In this document: positions 22,886 through 33,750 of the stretch, piece by piece
Numbering within the stretch: the stretch's first letter is position 1
How the letters are laid out: every line of letters starts with the position of its first letter
NCBI GenBank assembly: GCA_008973525.1
Contig: WACJ01000040.1
Location: 1,240,001 to 1,304,000, forward strand
Source of the DNA: Stenopsyche tienmushanensis
Lineage: Eukaryota > Arthropoda > Insecta > Trichoptera > Stenopsychidae
DNA: 64,000 nucleotides
Direction of reading: 5' to 3'
The notes under the pieces: model-generated
The model's database searches: none
What the model saw: only the letters and a program-made list of their open reading frames with translations
Told to the model about the DNA's origin: nothing
Translations under genes and position numbers: made by a program

Positions 22886-23146
22886 TCACCTTGTATGTTT
22901 TAAAAAGATCCATTTGTGATCAACCGGAAAATATTTATCAATGTAGATCGATTGATTGGGAGAAATCCGTTCATGTAATCGACTTTGAGCATAATCATTT
23001 CGCTGCATTCCTCTGCATCTTGATCTTATCAACATTATCTTCTTGTTTTGCGTCATTTTGATTATAATCTCAGGATGTTTTTCATCTAAATTTCCCCACA
23101 GACCCACTGCCATTTCAATAATTTCCCTCTCGATAATATCATACAA
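22886..23146 (-). pseudogene. Unidentified 86-codon minus-strand frame
   Basis: The frame starts with an ATG (MYDIIEREIIEM...), is acidic at the start and basic later, and ends at a stop at 22886. No motif is recognised. It may belong with the neighbouring minus-strand frames at 21.9-22.3 kb. Confidence 0.2.
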
Positions 23147-23375
23147 TCACCTATAACCACATGCCTTACCCCATTAGTGGGCGGTAGGAACCACGATCAA
23201 AGATTCATATAAAACGTTCACCTCTTTGTCTTTGTTAGAATATTATGCAGCTTTCCATTCAAGCGGATATCTTCGGAATCGAAGGTTGAAATCGAGGCTC
23301 GATCAGGTGGCTGGCGACAATCTCCAGTCTGTTGGTGGTCAGTCAATTTTCACACGCCGCAGCTGTTCTCCCCAG

Positions 23376-23580
23376 ACTCTTTGCACTCCAAAAAGCCCTT
23401 TCCAGAAGAATCAAAAAGGTCAGCTAGAAGAAAGCTACTCAGTCTTTACAAAACCTCCCACATACCCTATCGAGACGGACGAAATGAAACTCGTTGATAA
23501 TGCTACCTTCAATATCGAGCGATTGTATGATACAGACAAGATGGATGTAACCGCTTCCTGTTACATCCATCTTGTCGCGC
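23376..23580 (+). mobile_element. SINE-like retroelement copy S2, fragment
   Basis: It matches the family internal region: CTTTGCACTCCAAAAAGCCC, CTACTCAGTCTTTACAAA, the ATCGAGACG block and TGCTACCTTCAATATCGAGCG. The 3' end is replaced by a short inverted repeat of GGATGTAACCGCTTCC (about 23542-23572). Diverged compared with S3 at 34 kb. Confidence 0.7.
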
Positions 23581-23721
23581 CACCATTTTAGCGATTTTCT
23601 TAAAACAATAGAACGTAGAGGCATACTGATCTACACGCGCCATATGTTTAATTGTCTAATCCCTCTTTTCTTCGTTATCGTTATGTTCAAGTATGGCATC
23701 CGATCGCGAGCCGCTTAATCA

Positions 23722-23790
23722 ACGGTCTGAAAAGCGGACCGATTGAGCATACGAACCTTAAGGCCACTTCGTCCTCTTTTAGGGCGTCTG
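23722..23790 (-). repeat. Hairpin repeat family H, copy 2
   Basis: It carries ACGGTCTGAAAAGCGGACCG and the AAGGCCACTTCGTCC segment in minus orientation. With copy 3 (24335-24420) it brackets a mariner fragment in the same orientation. Confidence 0.6.
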
Positions 23791-23989
23791 TATGATCTGT
23801 ATGAACGCAGAAGTCCCTCCAGAGGATAATTTACATAGGTGACTTGCGCCAAATTAAGTAAAATTTACTTACACTCGAAATTGAGAATGAACGTGTCCTC
23901 GCGGACATGGTTATTAAAATCGGTTTTACACCTTGCTGTGCACTTTTGTTGAGTAGATTGGCATTATCCTGATTAGCGGAACCAATAAA

Positions 23990-24230
23990 TAGCTCAGGGC
24001 GTGAAGTAATAAACCTGCGTTTAAAAACATCTTCACGGCGTTATTTTTGTTTCACTGTGAGCAAACGCGGCACCCATCTTGCGCACAGCTTTATCGTGTC
24101 CAAATTTTCAGTCAATATGCGATGTACAGCACTTTTTTTTAAATGCCTACCATATCTGCTAGCTCGCGCACTTTTGATCGACGATCATCCAATATAATTT
24201 TGTGTTCTTCACCACACCTCGCCTCCTGGT
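23990..24230 (-). pseudogene. mariner transposase fragment with frameshifts
   Basis: On - the region reads DDRRSKVRELADMVGI, then after a frame change IKLCARWVPRLLTVKQK with a stop soon after. This is the mariner order: second helix-turn-helix (RELAEMVGIS-x-SSVHRIL) followed by CARWVPRLLT. N-terminal and catalytic parts were not found. Flanked on both sides by family H repeats. Confidence 0.82.
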
Positions 24231-24334
24231 CGATTTTCGTTTTCTTTATTTATTCCAGAATTTACACTCAAACTGCTCTAATTATTTAAATGGAGCGAAT
24301 ACGATTGCATAAAAATAGATTAAATCAACTTTTT

Positions 24335-24420
24335 ATTGGATCACGAGCCGCCAATTCGTCATATCAGCGGTCCGAAAAGCGGACCGATTAAGCATACATA
24401 CCTTATGGCCACTCCGTATT
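24335..24420 (-). repeat. Hairpin repeat family H, copy 3
   Basis: It contains CGGTCCGAAAAGCGGACCG, a perfect 7-bp stem with a 5-base loop, followed by ATTAAGCATAC and GGCCACTCCG. Same orientation as copy 2, about 600 bp away, on the other side of the mariner fragment. Confidence 0.65.
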
Positions 24421-24811
24421 TTATTTCTCCGGTATTTAATATATTGCATTTAGAATGGTATTGGTTAACTTTAAAAAATAAATTAAATTTTAGAGGGTGA
24501 GTTAAGATACGTGCCACGGGCGCGTACGTATTTCTTTTACGATCTACTGTTTTAACCAGTTCGAATAACGCTATATTTCTTTATTTTCTTAAGAATTTGT
24601 ATCGGCAATATACTAATAATACCGCGTAAATCGAAGACCGGAATATGCATGACTTTCTAACTCCTTCATTATATTTTCCAGTATCGTCGCGATTTCTGAT
24701 ATTAAAACAACATCTAGCGATCATTTTTTTGTGATATTCTCGCTGCACAATATGCGATCATTAGTAAGCTCCTGAGGAATTCACATAGTATGAATTTGCT
24801 TTTTATCCATA
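24421..24811. other. Intergenic DNA, nothing recognised
   Basis: No supported feature. Confidence 0.45.
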
Positions 24812-25430
24812 ATTACGTTTTTGAAAAACATCAAGAATGGAATTATGCGACCATATATATACAATTTTCTCCTATTGTTCGTCTGTCATCATGGCTATTC
24901 GCTCGTCTGATCGACACGATCCAACAATGAAAACCATGGCAATTAAATAGCACTCCCCATGGTTTATCCCCGTATTTGACCGATCGATTTATGGGCTCGA
25001 ATTTTTATGTTCGACTCGTCATTGTTCATTATTAGGATGATCATAATTAGCATGTCCAGTCATAACATTGAAGTGTGTCTATTAGTGTACAATGTAATTT
25101 TCCCGGTACATTACTGAATAATCATTTTTTTAAAAATACTTCCACCTTAGTCATGGATTTTTTATTATCTAATGATGAGCTGTCCTTTTTATGGTTACCA
25201 TATGGAAATCTGCGACCATGTTCAGTGTGTGATATTCGATCTAAATTAATGGATCGCTCGAGTGGAATACATAAATTGTGTTTGAACGAGATACATTGCA
25301 TTGAAGAAATTGGGTCAGATGAAATGCTGATGGATATTTCAAAAAGTGATATTGAACATTTTTGCGCTTCGATTGCTAGCAGCTCTGCTTTATCGGATTT
25401 GATGGATTACCAAGATCTATCGCAGTAATC
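24812..25430 (+). pseudogene. Unidentified protein-like frames, + strand, broken
   Basis: One frame runs from about 24812 to a TAG near 25032 with a single internal TGA (about 24927). A second runs from 25075 to a TAA at about 25426 (117 codons), containing CSVC and several acidic clusters. An ATG at about 25051 opens a third phase that overlaps the start of the second. The composition is more protein-like than the surrounding AT-rich DNA. No domain or family is recognised and no splice sites link the pieces. These frames begin a chain of similar + strand remnants up to about 35.8 kb. Confidence 0.28.
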
Positions 25431-25530
25431 TTTGCAAAAAATTATCATTTGTTTTTCAAGAAGAATGATCGATAAGCGTTCGCCTTTGGAATATCGGCGC
25501 CATATCTGCGATGAACCCTTCGAGTGGTGC

Positions 25531-26150
25531 TATAAATATACGCTTCGTCAGTGTTAATCCTTAAGTCGTCGCACTCAGTCCTGCAGTCGACTTCAACAGT
25601 AGCATCGAAGACGAAGCCACTTCTTTATCTTGCAGTGAATCAGGCGGGTGTGGGCAACCAAAGCGAAGAATCGCAGCACGGAATAATTGTACGGGTGAAA
25701 TCGGCTCTTGGAGTACTTTCCATTTTATTCGTCTGTTGCCGCCGCCGTAGACTGGTTTATTCGCTTCTTGTGCGAGTTATCTAGCAGCAGTGTCTTCGGA
25801 GCCCAACAAAAAGCATCATCGGGCTGGACAAAAAAGCGTAAAGTCGAGTTCTTCGAGGCTCGATCCCGGACTGTGTGCTGTGTGTTTCAGTTCGGTTCGG
25901 TCATCCCGTCTTATCGAACGTCCGTGGTTTTGTGTCCGTTGTGGTCGGCAGTTCAAAAACGCGATTATACCAAGCGAGTGCTAAATCCAAATACAAATTG
26001 AACGTAAGTTTTCAACAAATATCCGAAATCTTCGCCGCGTCGAAGCCTTCGATCGATGATTTATGGCGCCCTTACTTCGATATCCTTCAAAAGCAACATA
26101 CGGGTCTTATTATAGTGGCCTTGCCCAATTCATATATCATTATGAGATAA
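25531..26150 (+). other. GC-richer island with TATA-like start, small CxxC/CxxC frame and a splice-donor-like site
   Basis: TATAAATA at 25531 is followed by TCAGT at 25548 and CTCAGTC at about 25574. All three + frames are open for long stretches between 25550 and 26150. One 64-codon frame (25790-25984) has two CxxC pairs about 20 residues apart (CAVC and CVRC), a spacing seen in zinc ribbons. AACGTAAGTT at about 26000 resembles a strong splice donor, so a 5' exon, possibly of loco 11 kb downstream, is an alternative. No recognised family; which reading is right cannot be decided by eye. Confidence 0.25.
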
Positions 26151-26529
26151 CGAATACAAAAAGACTGCTGAGGATTATCCTCAATATCGTGGCGCTTTCA
26201 AATAATCTCACCTGTTGAATTTATCAAATTCAAATGCAAATGCCACAACGTCAAATTTGTATCGTAATATTTTTACACAAGAGTGACAGCAATTAAAAAT
26301 CCTAAAAATTATTAAAAAAAAACAATGCTGATAATAGATTGTCCAGTTAGAAATGTCGTTTTTTTAAACGATTCTGGAAGAATAAAATTCAACTTGTTTT
26401 GATATGAAATATGTTTCAATTCCCTTTTTCACCTCTTCTATGTTTATGATTTTTTTGCCGGTAAATAATTTTGTATCGATCTAAATAAATGACAGTCGGA
26501 AAGAGCAAAGCCAAAAGTATATTATATAT
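26151..26529. other. Intergenic DNA, nothing recognised
   Basis: AT-rich spacer between the 25.5 kb island and hAT-A copy 4. Confidence 0.45.
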
Positions 26530-27228
26530 AGAATATTTTGAAAATATGCCCGAAGTAACATTAAAGCATCGAGTGTTTCGTCATTTAGTCTGGATCTTAT
26601 CTTGGAAGCCAAGCCATTTGCTGCTGAAAATGCACGCTCAGCCTCCACACTCGTTGGAGGTATCGTTTACAGATATTTATATGCCCCCATTTTCGTATTA
26701 TACCATCAATGTGACTGATAAAATACCTTTTTGCTGAGACACGGACTAAAACTCACAAAATTCCCGATTTCCCGACTAATTATTTATTTCCGTCGCTGCA
26801 AATGAATATTTATATACTATAATACTTTGATGTGATTCGTACTTATATTACGGAGGAATACAAAAATTCTGAATCCCGTATCTATTATATTTCATATCGA
26901 TATTCCCATTATTAGAGTCGAGGTGTAGTAAATACATCACCGGTTGGGAAAGGCTAATATAACAATTTTAAGTACTGAATATATTTATACATAGAATAGA
27001 CAGTTGCTATGCGTCACCTAAGCTCACCAATTAGTAGTTACGCCACTGTTTCCAAGCGTCCAGATTTCGGCAGAAATGTATCGATTTAGTAGCGTTCATC
27101 GTGCTGGTGATGTGCACGATTTCTGTTAGATAAAAATTTCAATCCCAAATTTTTCGAGATTACGTTTACTAATCCCGGGATTTATGAGCACCTAAAACTG
27201 TCCGGAATTCCGGGATTGGATTCCTTAG
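26530..27228 (+). mobile_element. hAT-A copy 4, left end missing
   Basis: Starts in the dimerisation-domain remnant (ATATGCCCGAAGTAACATT) and runs through the TTACGCCACTGTTTCC block to the right terminus CCGGGATTGGATTCCTTA. The minus-strand transposase remnant (26550-26700) has lost its frame. Confidence 0.75.
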
Positions 27229-27243
27229 TCAAGAAAATAATTT

Positions 27244-28608
27244 TTGATCATTTATTTTCGATCTTCTTTGATTTATGGGATTAAGAAAAGAGCTATTATT
27301 ACTGTTAGGCCCCATCAAGGGGTTGGTTTATTTACTTGCAAATCCACCTTCGAAACGGCGAAAGTGATTGGCGACAGTGTTTATATGCTTGATGGATGTA
27401 GAGATGTTTCTTATATAAGTGATAAAGAAATTAGGTTTCCTGTAAATGCAGCACGAACCTTCAGGATTTATAGCAGCAGTGATGAATCAGATTTTCGATC
27501 AAATCCTCTAAGTGCCAATATGTTCTGTTTTTTACCGAGCAATTGATGATGATCTCCCAAATTTATTATTCCAGTCCAGGATCTTCCCACGGAAATACCA
27601 AAGACATTTATGAAAAATTTGTTTAAATCATTTTTATCAACCCAAATGGACTTTGTTAGATGATTACACGATCTCAATCTTTCTCATATCTTGTCACATT
27701 GACCCCAGCGATACCATATGATCGAACGCCCTGCTTATTGATGCTCTGAAGACCCAAGCAGACGAAGACTACATCTCCACATCGGAGGATCGATCGAAGG
27801 CATTGCAGTATTCTCGATTTGGTTATTTCCGCGATCGTTTATCGGAATTTACACACACTATTTGTTCTGTAGCACAAAAAATGTCCATGGACCGGTTCTA
27901 AAGTGCGAATCGTGATCTACGTTGGCGGCGCTCCACCTTAGATGGTTCTTCTAATTCGCCTCATTCCACCACTCAAATTGACTTATCAGGTCGTATATTA
28001 GGTGGTTAAATGGCCATTCGATCCGTGCCTATCGATTGCTTGTAATAAATGACAAGCTGCGGTTTCAAATATCCAATTTGACGAATGATTACCTGGAGGT
28101 ATCGCGTGTGTCGGACGCATCTAATCAGAGCCGGTCACCGCACGAGCCATCCGATATCGACATGATGGTATATTTATCCAACAGTTCTTGTAATCGTATC
28201 TTGCACATGGTTCTAAAGCAGTGCATGCCCGGTTCCGGGAACATTCCTCGCTTGTTGTCTTCGCTGCGATGCCTACATGTGCTTTGGCACGTTAGAAAAC
28301 ATAATTTATGTGCAACTTTTTTTCATCTGCTCAACAATGGCTCTCATTTTTCAAATTTTCTATCCGACGTCACGACACGTTCGATACAAGCTCCCAATAT
28401 GCGTACAGTCGCTGCGTCGAGATGTGTGCCGCGTATGAAATTGCGTAGAACGCTCCTTTTATCAGATCCTATGTCAAAAACATATGCTCACCATAAAATC
28501 GTTCAGCTAACGCATATGATTCATTTAACACATGTTCGCGTCGTTTTGTCCCAAAATATCAATGTTGATCACGGATATCTGAAACATCTAAAAATATACG
28601 CCGCTTAA
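27244..28608 (+). pseudogene. Chain of collinear open frames, unidentified, probably one decayed gene
   Basis: On + a 100-codon frame (27244-27546) is followed by shorter frames (about 27550-27665), a frame from about 27700 to 27895 that continues after one TAA to about 28008, and a 190-codon frame (28036-28608). The last is the longest frame in the window that is not a known gene or transposon. The pieces sit head to tail on one strand with only small overlaps, as expected of one old gene broken by frameshifts and stops. I recognise no domain. A large DNA virus or another horizontally acquired source is possible but unproven, and the pieces are described only as they stand. Confidence 0.33.
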
Positions 28609-28865
28609 CGATGGAACACAAACTGAATTTTATCAAAAACAATCGACCCTAAGTAAGCTTCATTCATGGCGTTCGCGCTAATAAGTATGCTCATCCTGGT
28701 ATTTTTATCTAAAGCAGGTGTTCGACGCGTTTGGACGCTTGATTAATGAAATGAAACTGGGTTAGAGTGCCTTTGGATGATGATATGCTATGAAAATATT
28801 AAAGTACTTTTAAGGATATATTTCATGATCAGAACAGGTTATCTGCTTTTTATTGGCTACTCACT

Positions 28866-29472
28866 GCTCCAAATCGTCAACATTAAAGCATCAAGTGTTT
28901 CGTCATTTAGTCTGGATCTGATTTTGAAAGCCAGACAACTTGCTGCTGAAAATGCACGCTCAGCTTCCACACTCGTTGGAGGTATCGTCATCAGATATTT
29001 AAATGCTAGTTCGAGTTGATGACCGCGTGAGCCTCCATTTTCGTATAACACCATCAATGTGACTTATAAAATACCTTTCTACAGACACGGACTAAAACTT
29101 GCAAAATTCCCGATTTCCCAATAAATTATTTATTTCCGTCGCTGCAAATGAATATTTATATACTATAATACTTGGATGTGATTCGTAATTATACTACGGA
29201 GGAATACAAAAATTCTGAACCCCGTATCTATTATATTTCATATCGATATTCCCATTATTAGAGTCGAGGTGTAGTAAATACATCACCGGTAGGAAAGCGT
29301 AAATGTAACAATTTGAAAAACTTATATGTACTCTATATATTTATACATAGATTAGACAGTTAGTGCCCCTAGGGGTCGACTAAGCTCGCCAATTAGTAGT
29401 TACGCCACTGTTTCCAAGCGTCCAGATTTCGGCGGAAATGTCTTTAGTAGCTTTGATCCGGGATTGGATTCC
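28866..29472 (+). mobile_element. hAT-A copy 5, left end missing
   Basis: Starts in the dimerisation-domain segment; the minus frame 28857-29057 retains YLMTIPPTSVEAERAFSAAS and RSRLNDET. It runs through the family core to CCGGGATTGGATTCCC near 29470. The right sub-terminal region is shortened: the stretch with the GGGATTACGTTT block is missing. Confidence 0.75.
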
Positions 29473-30291
29473 CGTGACTGTTTGCATTCGATTCTATCAA
29501 TTGTTTGAATATTGCTTCGATAGTTTAAATCTTTTTTCTGTAATGTGTTCGCTTATGTCACGTATTCCTAGTTTTTTGCGGTTTTCCTCTGCTTATTTAC
29601 TCGACATAAATAATAAAGTTCACCATTTTTACGATGTTGTCTGTCATCAAAAAGTTTTAACGTCCTAACATAGAACTGCTAACCAAATAAATGCATTTGA
29701 TCAACATAGTTATCCGTTATTTATTATGCATTAAAAAGCATAACACTCTCTTATTTAGACATATTTACGAGTATATGCCAACAATTTTAATGTTGTATTT
29801 AAATTATCGACGCATTTATTTATAACCCACTGTCATTGTATATGTATCATTGTTCATAATACATGCAAAATGTATATTTTAATTATCATCACATATTTAT
29901 TTATCAAATTTAAATCGATGTTCTTATTATTATCGCAATAACATGAGATTCGCGATGTTGTATGAGATAATTTTTTTAAATGTATTTATGCAATGAATAA
30001 ATATTTCATCGCCTATTGATGCACATCCATGGAATAAATTGATGATTATGATTGGTGTTGTACTTAAATATAGATAATAAAAAAAACTTGTTCCATATGC
30101 AAGGTCGACGAGTCGATAAGTTCAATTTTATACATCTATGTACTATTATGTACTAACTTTAGTGGGGAATAAAATCTTACATGTTCGTGGAATTCTTGGC
30201 AATTTGATAAAATCCAGCTAAAAATAAGATTAAATAATCGATCCAACGTAAAAAAGGGGATCTCCTCCATACGATTGGAAATAATGTTACA
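29473..30291. other. Intergenic DNA, no supported gene
   Basis: A + frame to about 29668 continues from hAT-A sequence and has no motif. The rest is AT-rich with nothing recognised. Confidence 0.4.
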
Positions 30292-30606
30292 TTGTTTTTA
30301 TTTTCAATCGACGTTTTTCTTCCTGTTCACACTTCAAGTATATGTGATATTTCAAAACCACAGTTCCTGGCGACATTTTTTTGCGGTTTCGATCGCTATA
30401 TGCGCGATAAGCGGTCGCAAATCAACTTATTGTCAGTATTAGTCTTCGACGAACATTTTAGTACCATTCCGTTCATCAACGATGCAATTGCTCCATAAAA
30501 TAAATCTATAATTTTGATCCCGCTCGCCAAAAAATCGTCGCATTTCGACAAATCACGTGATGGATTACAAATTAGATACAAAAATGTAACCAGTGACGAC
30601 ATTCGT
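30292..30606 (+). pseudogene. Unidentified protein-like frames, + strand
   Basis: A 68-codon frame (30292-30498) is followed after a stop by a second + frame from about 30508 to 30604 in another phase. It is hydrophobic at the start and charged later, with no motif recognised. It continues the + strand chain of decayed frames that begins at 24.8 kb. Confidence 0.25.
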
Positions 30607-31330
30607 TCGATAATTACTTATTGAGCATCGACATAGTTGAAACGATCGGACAGTATTCAAAGCATAGCAGTTAACAAATGTGTTCGACCGTGTGCAGTGT
30701 TTCGTATTCTCAAAAAATGTTCAAAAATCGCAAAAGCTTGGATGCGTTACTGGTATATAAATATATATTTATGGTATTTATTAAGATTTGATTTTTTATT
30801 TCCTTTACTATGGTGTATTTACTACTCTGAGTCGATTTGTAGTAAAGTTGTAATAATAGGATTTTTTACAACATTACTACATTGAATCTCTTAATCATCG
30901 AATATTGATATGAAAGAACAAGGAAAAGTTTAATATAAATGCTGTTGTGCAATACCGCGAGCCACCGCTTTTTGAATATGTTCTATGATGAATGATAAAC
31001 ATGAGAAAATAATTATATTGATTATGCTTGTTTTATTATTTTAAATGCGTGTGTAATCATCGCCATTCATTAATATCTCGCATCCAGTCAATGTAAAGCT
31101 GATGATTTTATATTGTAGTGCAGGCCTCGTCAGATCAAGTGTTACTAATGAATGCATTTTTGCATCTTTTGATGCATTTATTTTCACATTCCGATCCTAA
31201 AATATACTAATGTTTTGCATGATGAATGAATATTTACTTAAAATTATATATGTATCTAAACTGAGATACTCCGATGATGATGAGCCTCTTCTTCGAGGAT
31301 GGCCAATACTTCGGTCCTTTGCATCAGGAC
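30607..31330. other. Intergenic DNA; short match to 35.4 kb
   Basis: No gene. The stretch 31225-31320 (CATGATGAATGAATATT, then CTTCTTCGA and GGCCAATACTTCG) resembles 35395-35525 (CATGATGAATGAATATT, CTTCTTCGA, AGCCAATCTTCG). This suggests an old duplicated segment. Confidence 0.4.
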
Positions 31331-32119
31331 TAGGGAATCCAATCCCGGGATCCCGGACAGTTTTAGGCACTTAAGAATCCCGGGATTAGAAAACGTAATC
31401 CCGAAAATCCCGGGATTGAAATTTTTATCTAACAGAAATCGTACACCTCACCAACACGATGAAGGCTACTAAATCGAGACATTCCCGACGAAATCTAGAC
31501 GCTTGGAAACAGTGGCGTAATTACTAATCGGCGAACTTAGGCGACGCATAGGAGCAGTGGCTGTCTAATCTATGTATACATATATAGCGTACATGTATGT
31601 TTTTCAAATTGTTATAGTAACCATTCCCTACCGGTGATGTATTTACTACACCTCGACGAATAATGGGAATATCGATATGAAATATAATAGTTACGGGGTT
31701 CAGAATTTTTGTATTCCTCCGTGATATAATTACGAATCACATCAACGTATTATACTGTATAAGTATTCATCTGCAGCAACGGAAATAAATCATTTGTCGT
31801 TGATATTCCCATTATTAAAGTCGAGGTGTAGTAAATACATCACCGGTAGGAAAGCGTTAATGTAACAATTTGAAAAACATATATGTACTATATATATTTA
31901 TACATAGATTAGACAGTTACTGACCCTAGGCGTCGCCTAAGCTTGCCAATTCGTAGTTACGCCATTGTTTCCAAGCGTCCAAATTTCGGCGGGAATATCT
32001 CGATTTAGTAGCTTTCATCGTGCTGGTGAGATGTATGATTTCTGTTAGATAAAAATTTCAATCCGGATTTTTTCGGGATTATGTTTACTAATCCCGAGAT
32101 CCCGGGATTAGATTCTCTA
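31331..32119. mobile_element. hAT-A copy 6, head-to-head palindromic derivative with target duplication
   Basis: The left half (31331-about 31800) is hAT-A in minus orientation and the right half (about 31801-32119) is hAT-A in + orientation. Both outer ends are therefore the same right terminus (TAGGGAATCCAATCCC and GGGATTAGATTCTCTA). The flanks ATCAGGAC (31323-31330) and ATCGGAAC (32120-32127) match at 6 of 8 positions and fit the nTnnnnAn pattern of Ac-type hATs. The element duplicated its own right arm and then transposed as a unit. Confidence 0.85.
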
Positions 32120-32169
32120 ATCGGAACTATTTCATCCCCGGGCTCCATATTTAATTAATGTTCCACAAT

Positions 32170-32720
32170 GTTCTCTTTGGCGAAACCCGATTTATTACAA
32201 GGCCATCATTTTGATTTGGAAGCGATTAAGTTAGTGGCTTTTAGCTCCAGCATTCGGCCAGATAAAAATGACGGAACTTTCCAAAAATATACCATGTGCA
32301 CTTTCTAGATCTAGTATCATACATATTTTCGTATGTTTCTCGAATATCAAATAATCTGTGCGATAGCGACGTCGGATGAGTTAATGGATTCCACCACCAT
32401 ACACAAACAAACCACTCTAAATTGTCGTCACTACGTCACTGTATCTCATTTCGCATTCACTTACACCGGAAAGAATCCAAATTTGCCATACCTTTGTCAT
32501 TTTCTAAATATAGTGCCCGCATAATTTGTGCGAATTTGCTCCAGCGTCCATTCGCAAACGCAATTGCGTCCATTTGCATACGCGACCAAAATCTTCGATA
32601 TTTCAAAAATCATAAATGATGCGCGCCAATATCGCTCGCCACCGACTCGAATATTCAGCTGCAATTTAATGTGTATCTACTTCGATCTTTATTGTAGCGT
32701 TTTTATATGTTCGTAAAACG
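32170..32720 (+). pseudogene. Unidentified protein-like frames, + strand
   Basis: A 46-codon frame beginning with ATG at about 32170 ends with TAG near 32308. It is followed by overlapping frames 32333-32524, 32422-32619 and 32528-32716 in different phases. No motif is recognised. GC content is higher than in the flanks. It is grouped with the other decayed + frames of this region. Confidence 0.25.
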
Positions 32721-32929
32721 TGTGATTATTCGGATGCCGAGCCCGTATTTGTCTGTTTAGTATTTATGATGGCATCCCAAGTGGGTGGTGAACACCCGCT
32801 CTTCATTTGCATTTCAATTGCACTTAATTCTCACGCTGTCGTGCTGCGACAATTGTAAATATACTCGAGCCTCTGAATATTCCGACTTTCACCGTTAAAC
32901 TGTTGTTTATTTATGTAAACAATGTTTTG

Positions 32930-33400
32930 TTAACACTAGGTTTGCCGGATACCCTGGAAGTTCATGTGCATTCGTAAAAACTTCTCTAAAAAAAATAGAG
33001 TCAATTCCTTCCCTGGTGCATTCTTTTTGGGGCTGCAAACCTTGCGCATCCCAAAATACCTTACTAGCTGACATTTGCGTTTTTGATCGATTTGAGCGGC
33101 TTTCGCCAGTTGCTATCCACTCAATTGACTGCCGGTTTGAATCTAGAATATAATGATGGATCTGTGTTTCATCCATTGTCGCATACCGCACGAAAAAATC
33201 ATTTTTATTGCGCTGAAACAGCGCTCTGATTTGTCGACGCGTTGTTTTTGATCGAATGTGAGCAAACGCGGTACCCACTTCGAACAAAGCTTTATCATGA
33301 ACAAACTTGTGCCGAATTGCATACCGACGAACGTACAGTATGTGCGAAAATCCGCCCAGCGCTTACGTACATCCCTCAACTATCGGCTGCGTCGATAGAT
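32930..33400 (-). pseudogene. mariner transposase remnant with frameshifts
   Basis: Frames 33379-33143 and 33287-32907 on - together cover IKLCSKWVPRLLTFDQKQRV, then FQRNKNDFFVRYATMDETQIHHY (first catalytic aspartate in the MDET/VDET motif) and SASKVFWDAQG (second catalytic aspartate in the FWDA motif). This is the standard mariner order. The reading frame changes between the WVPRLLT block and the DET block, and the sequence ends before the third aspartate. The element is therefore dead. Confidence 0.88.
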
Positions 33401-33750
33401 TTTCCCGCTTTTATTCAATATTTCTATTTAAATGATGCTTTTAGTGGTTGATAATTTTAATTAACACAAACAAATCGTCATGCATAATATTTTAGCATTA
33501 AAACGTTATGTATACAGGAAAATTTTATTAAAAAATAAATTTCCAGGCTTTGTTAGCATCGTTCGCGGAATGATATGCACATATTAATTTTTTGTATAAT
33601 TTATCCATTTTAATCCGCATTTTTTTGAAACCATAATCTTCAACTGAATTCTATACTTAGCTGATCTTCAATGGGCAGACAGTTAATGTCATTAACTACA
33701 GCTTTATGATCTTCATTCGTTAAATACATCATTCATTTTAATCACATATA
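33401..33750. other. Intergenic DNA, nothing recognised
   Basis: No supported feature. Confidence 0.45.

Noticed and set aside
24812..32720. Assignment of the decayed frames to a named virus family
   Set aside because: No hallmark gene or motif could be recognised; naming a family would be a guess.
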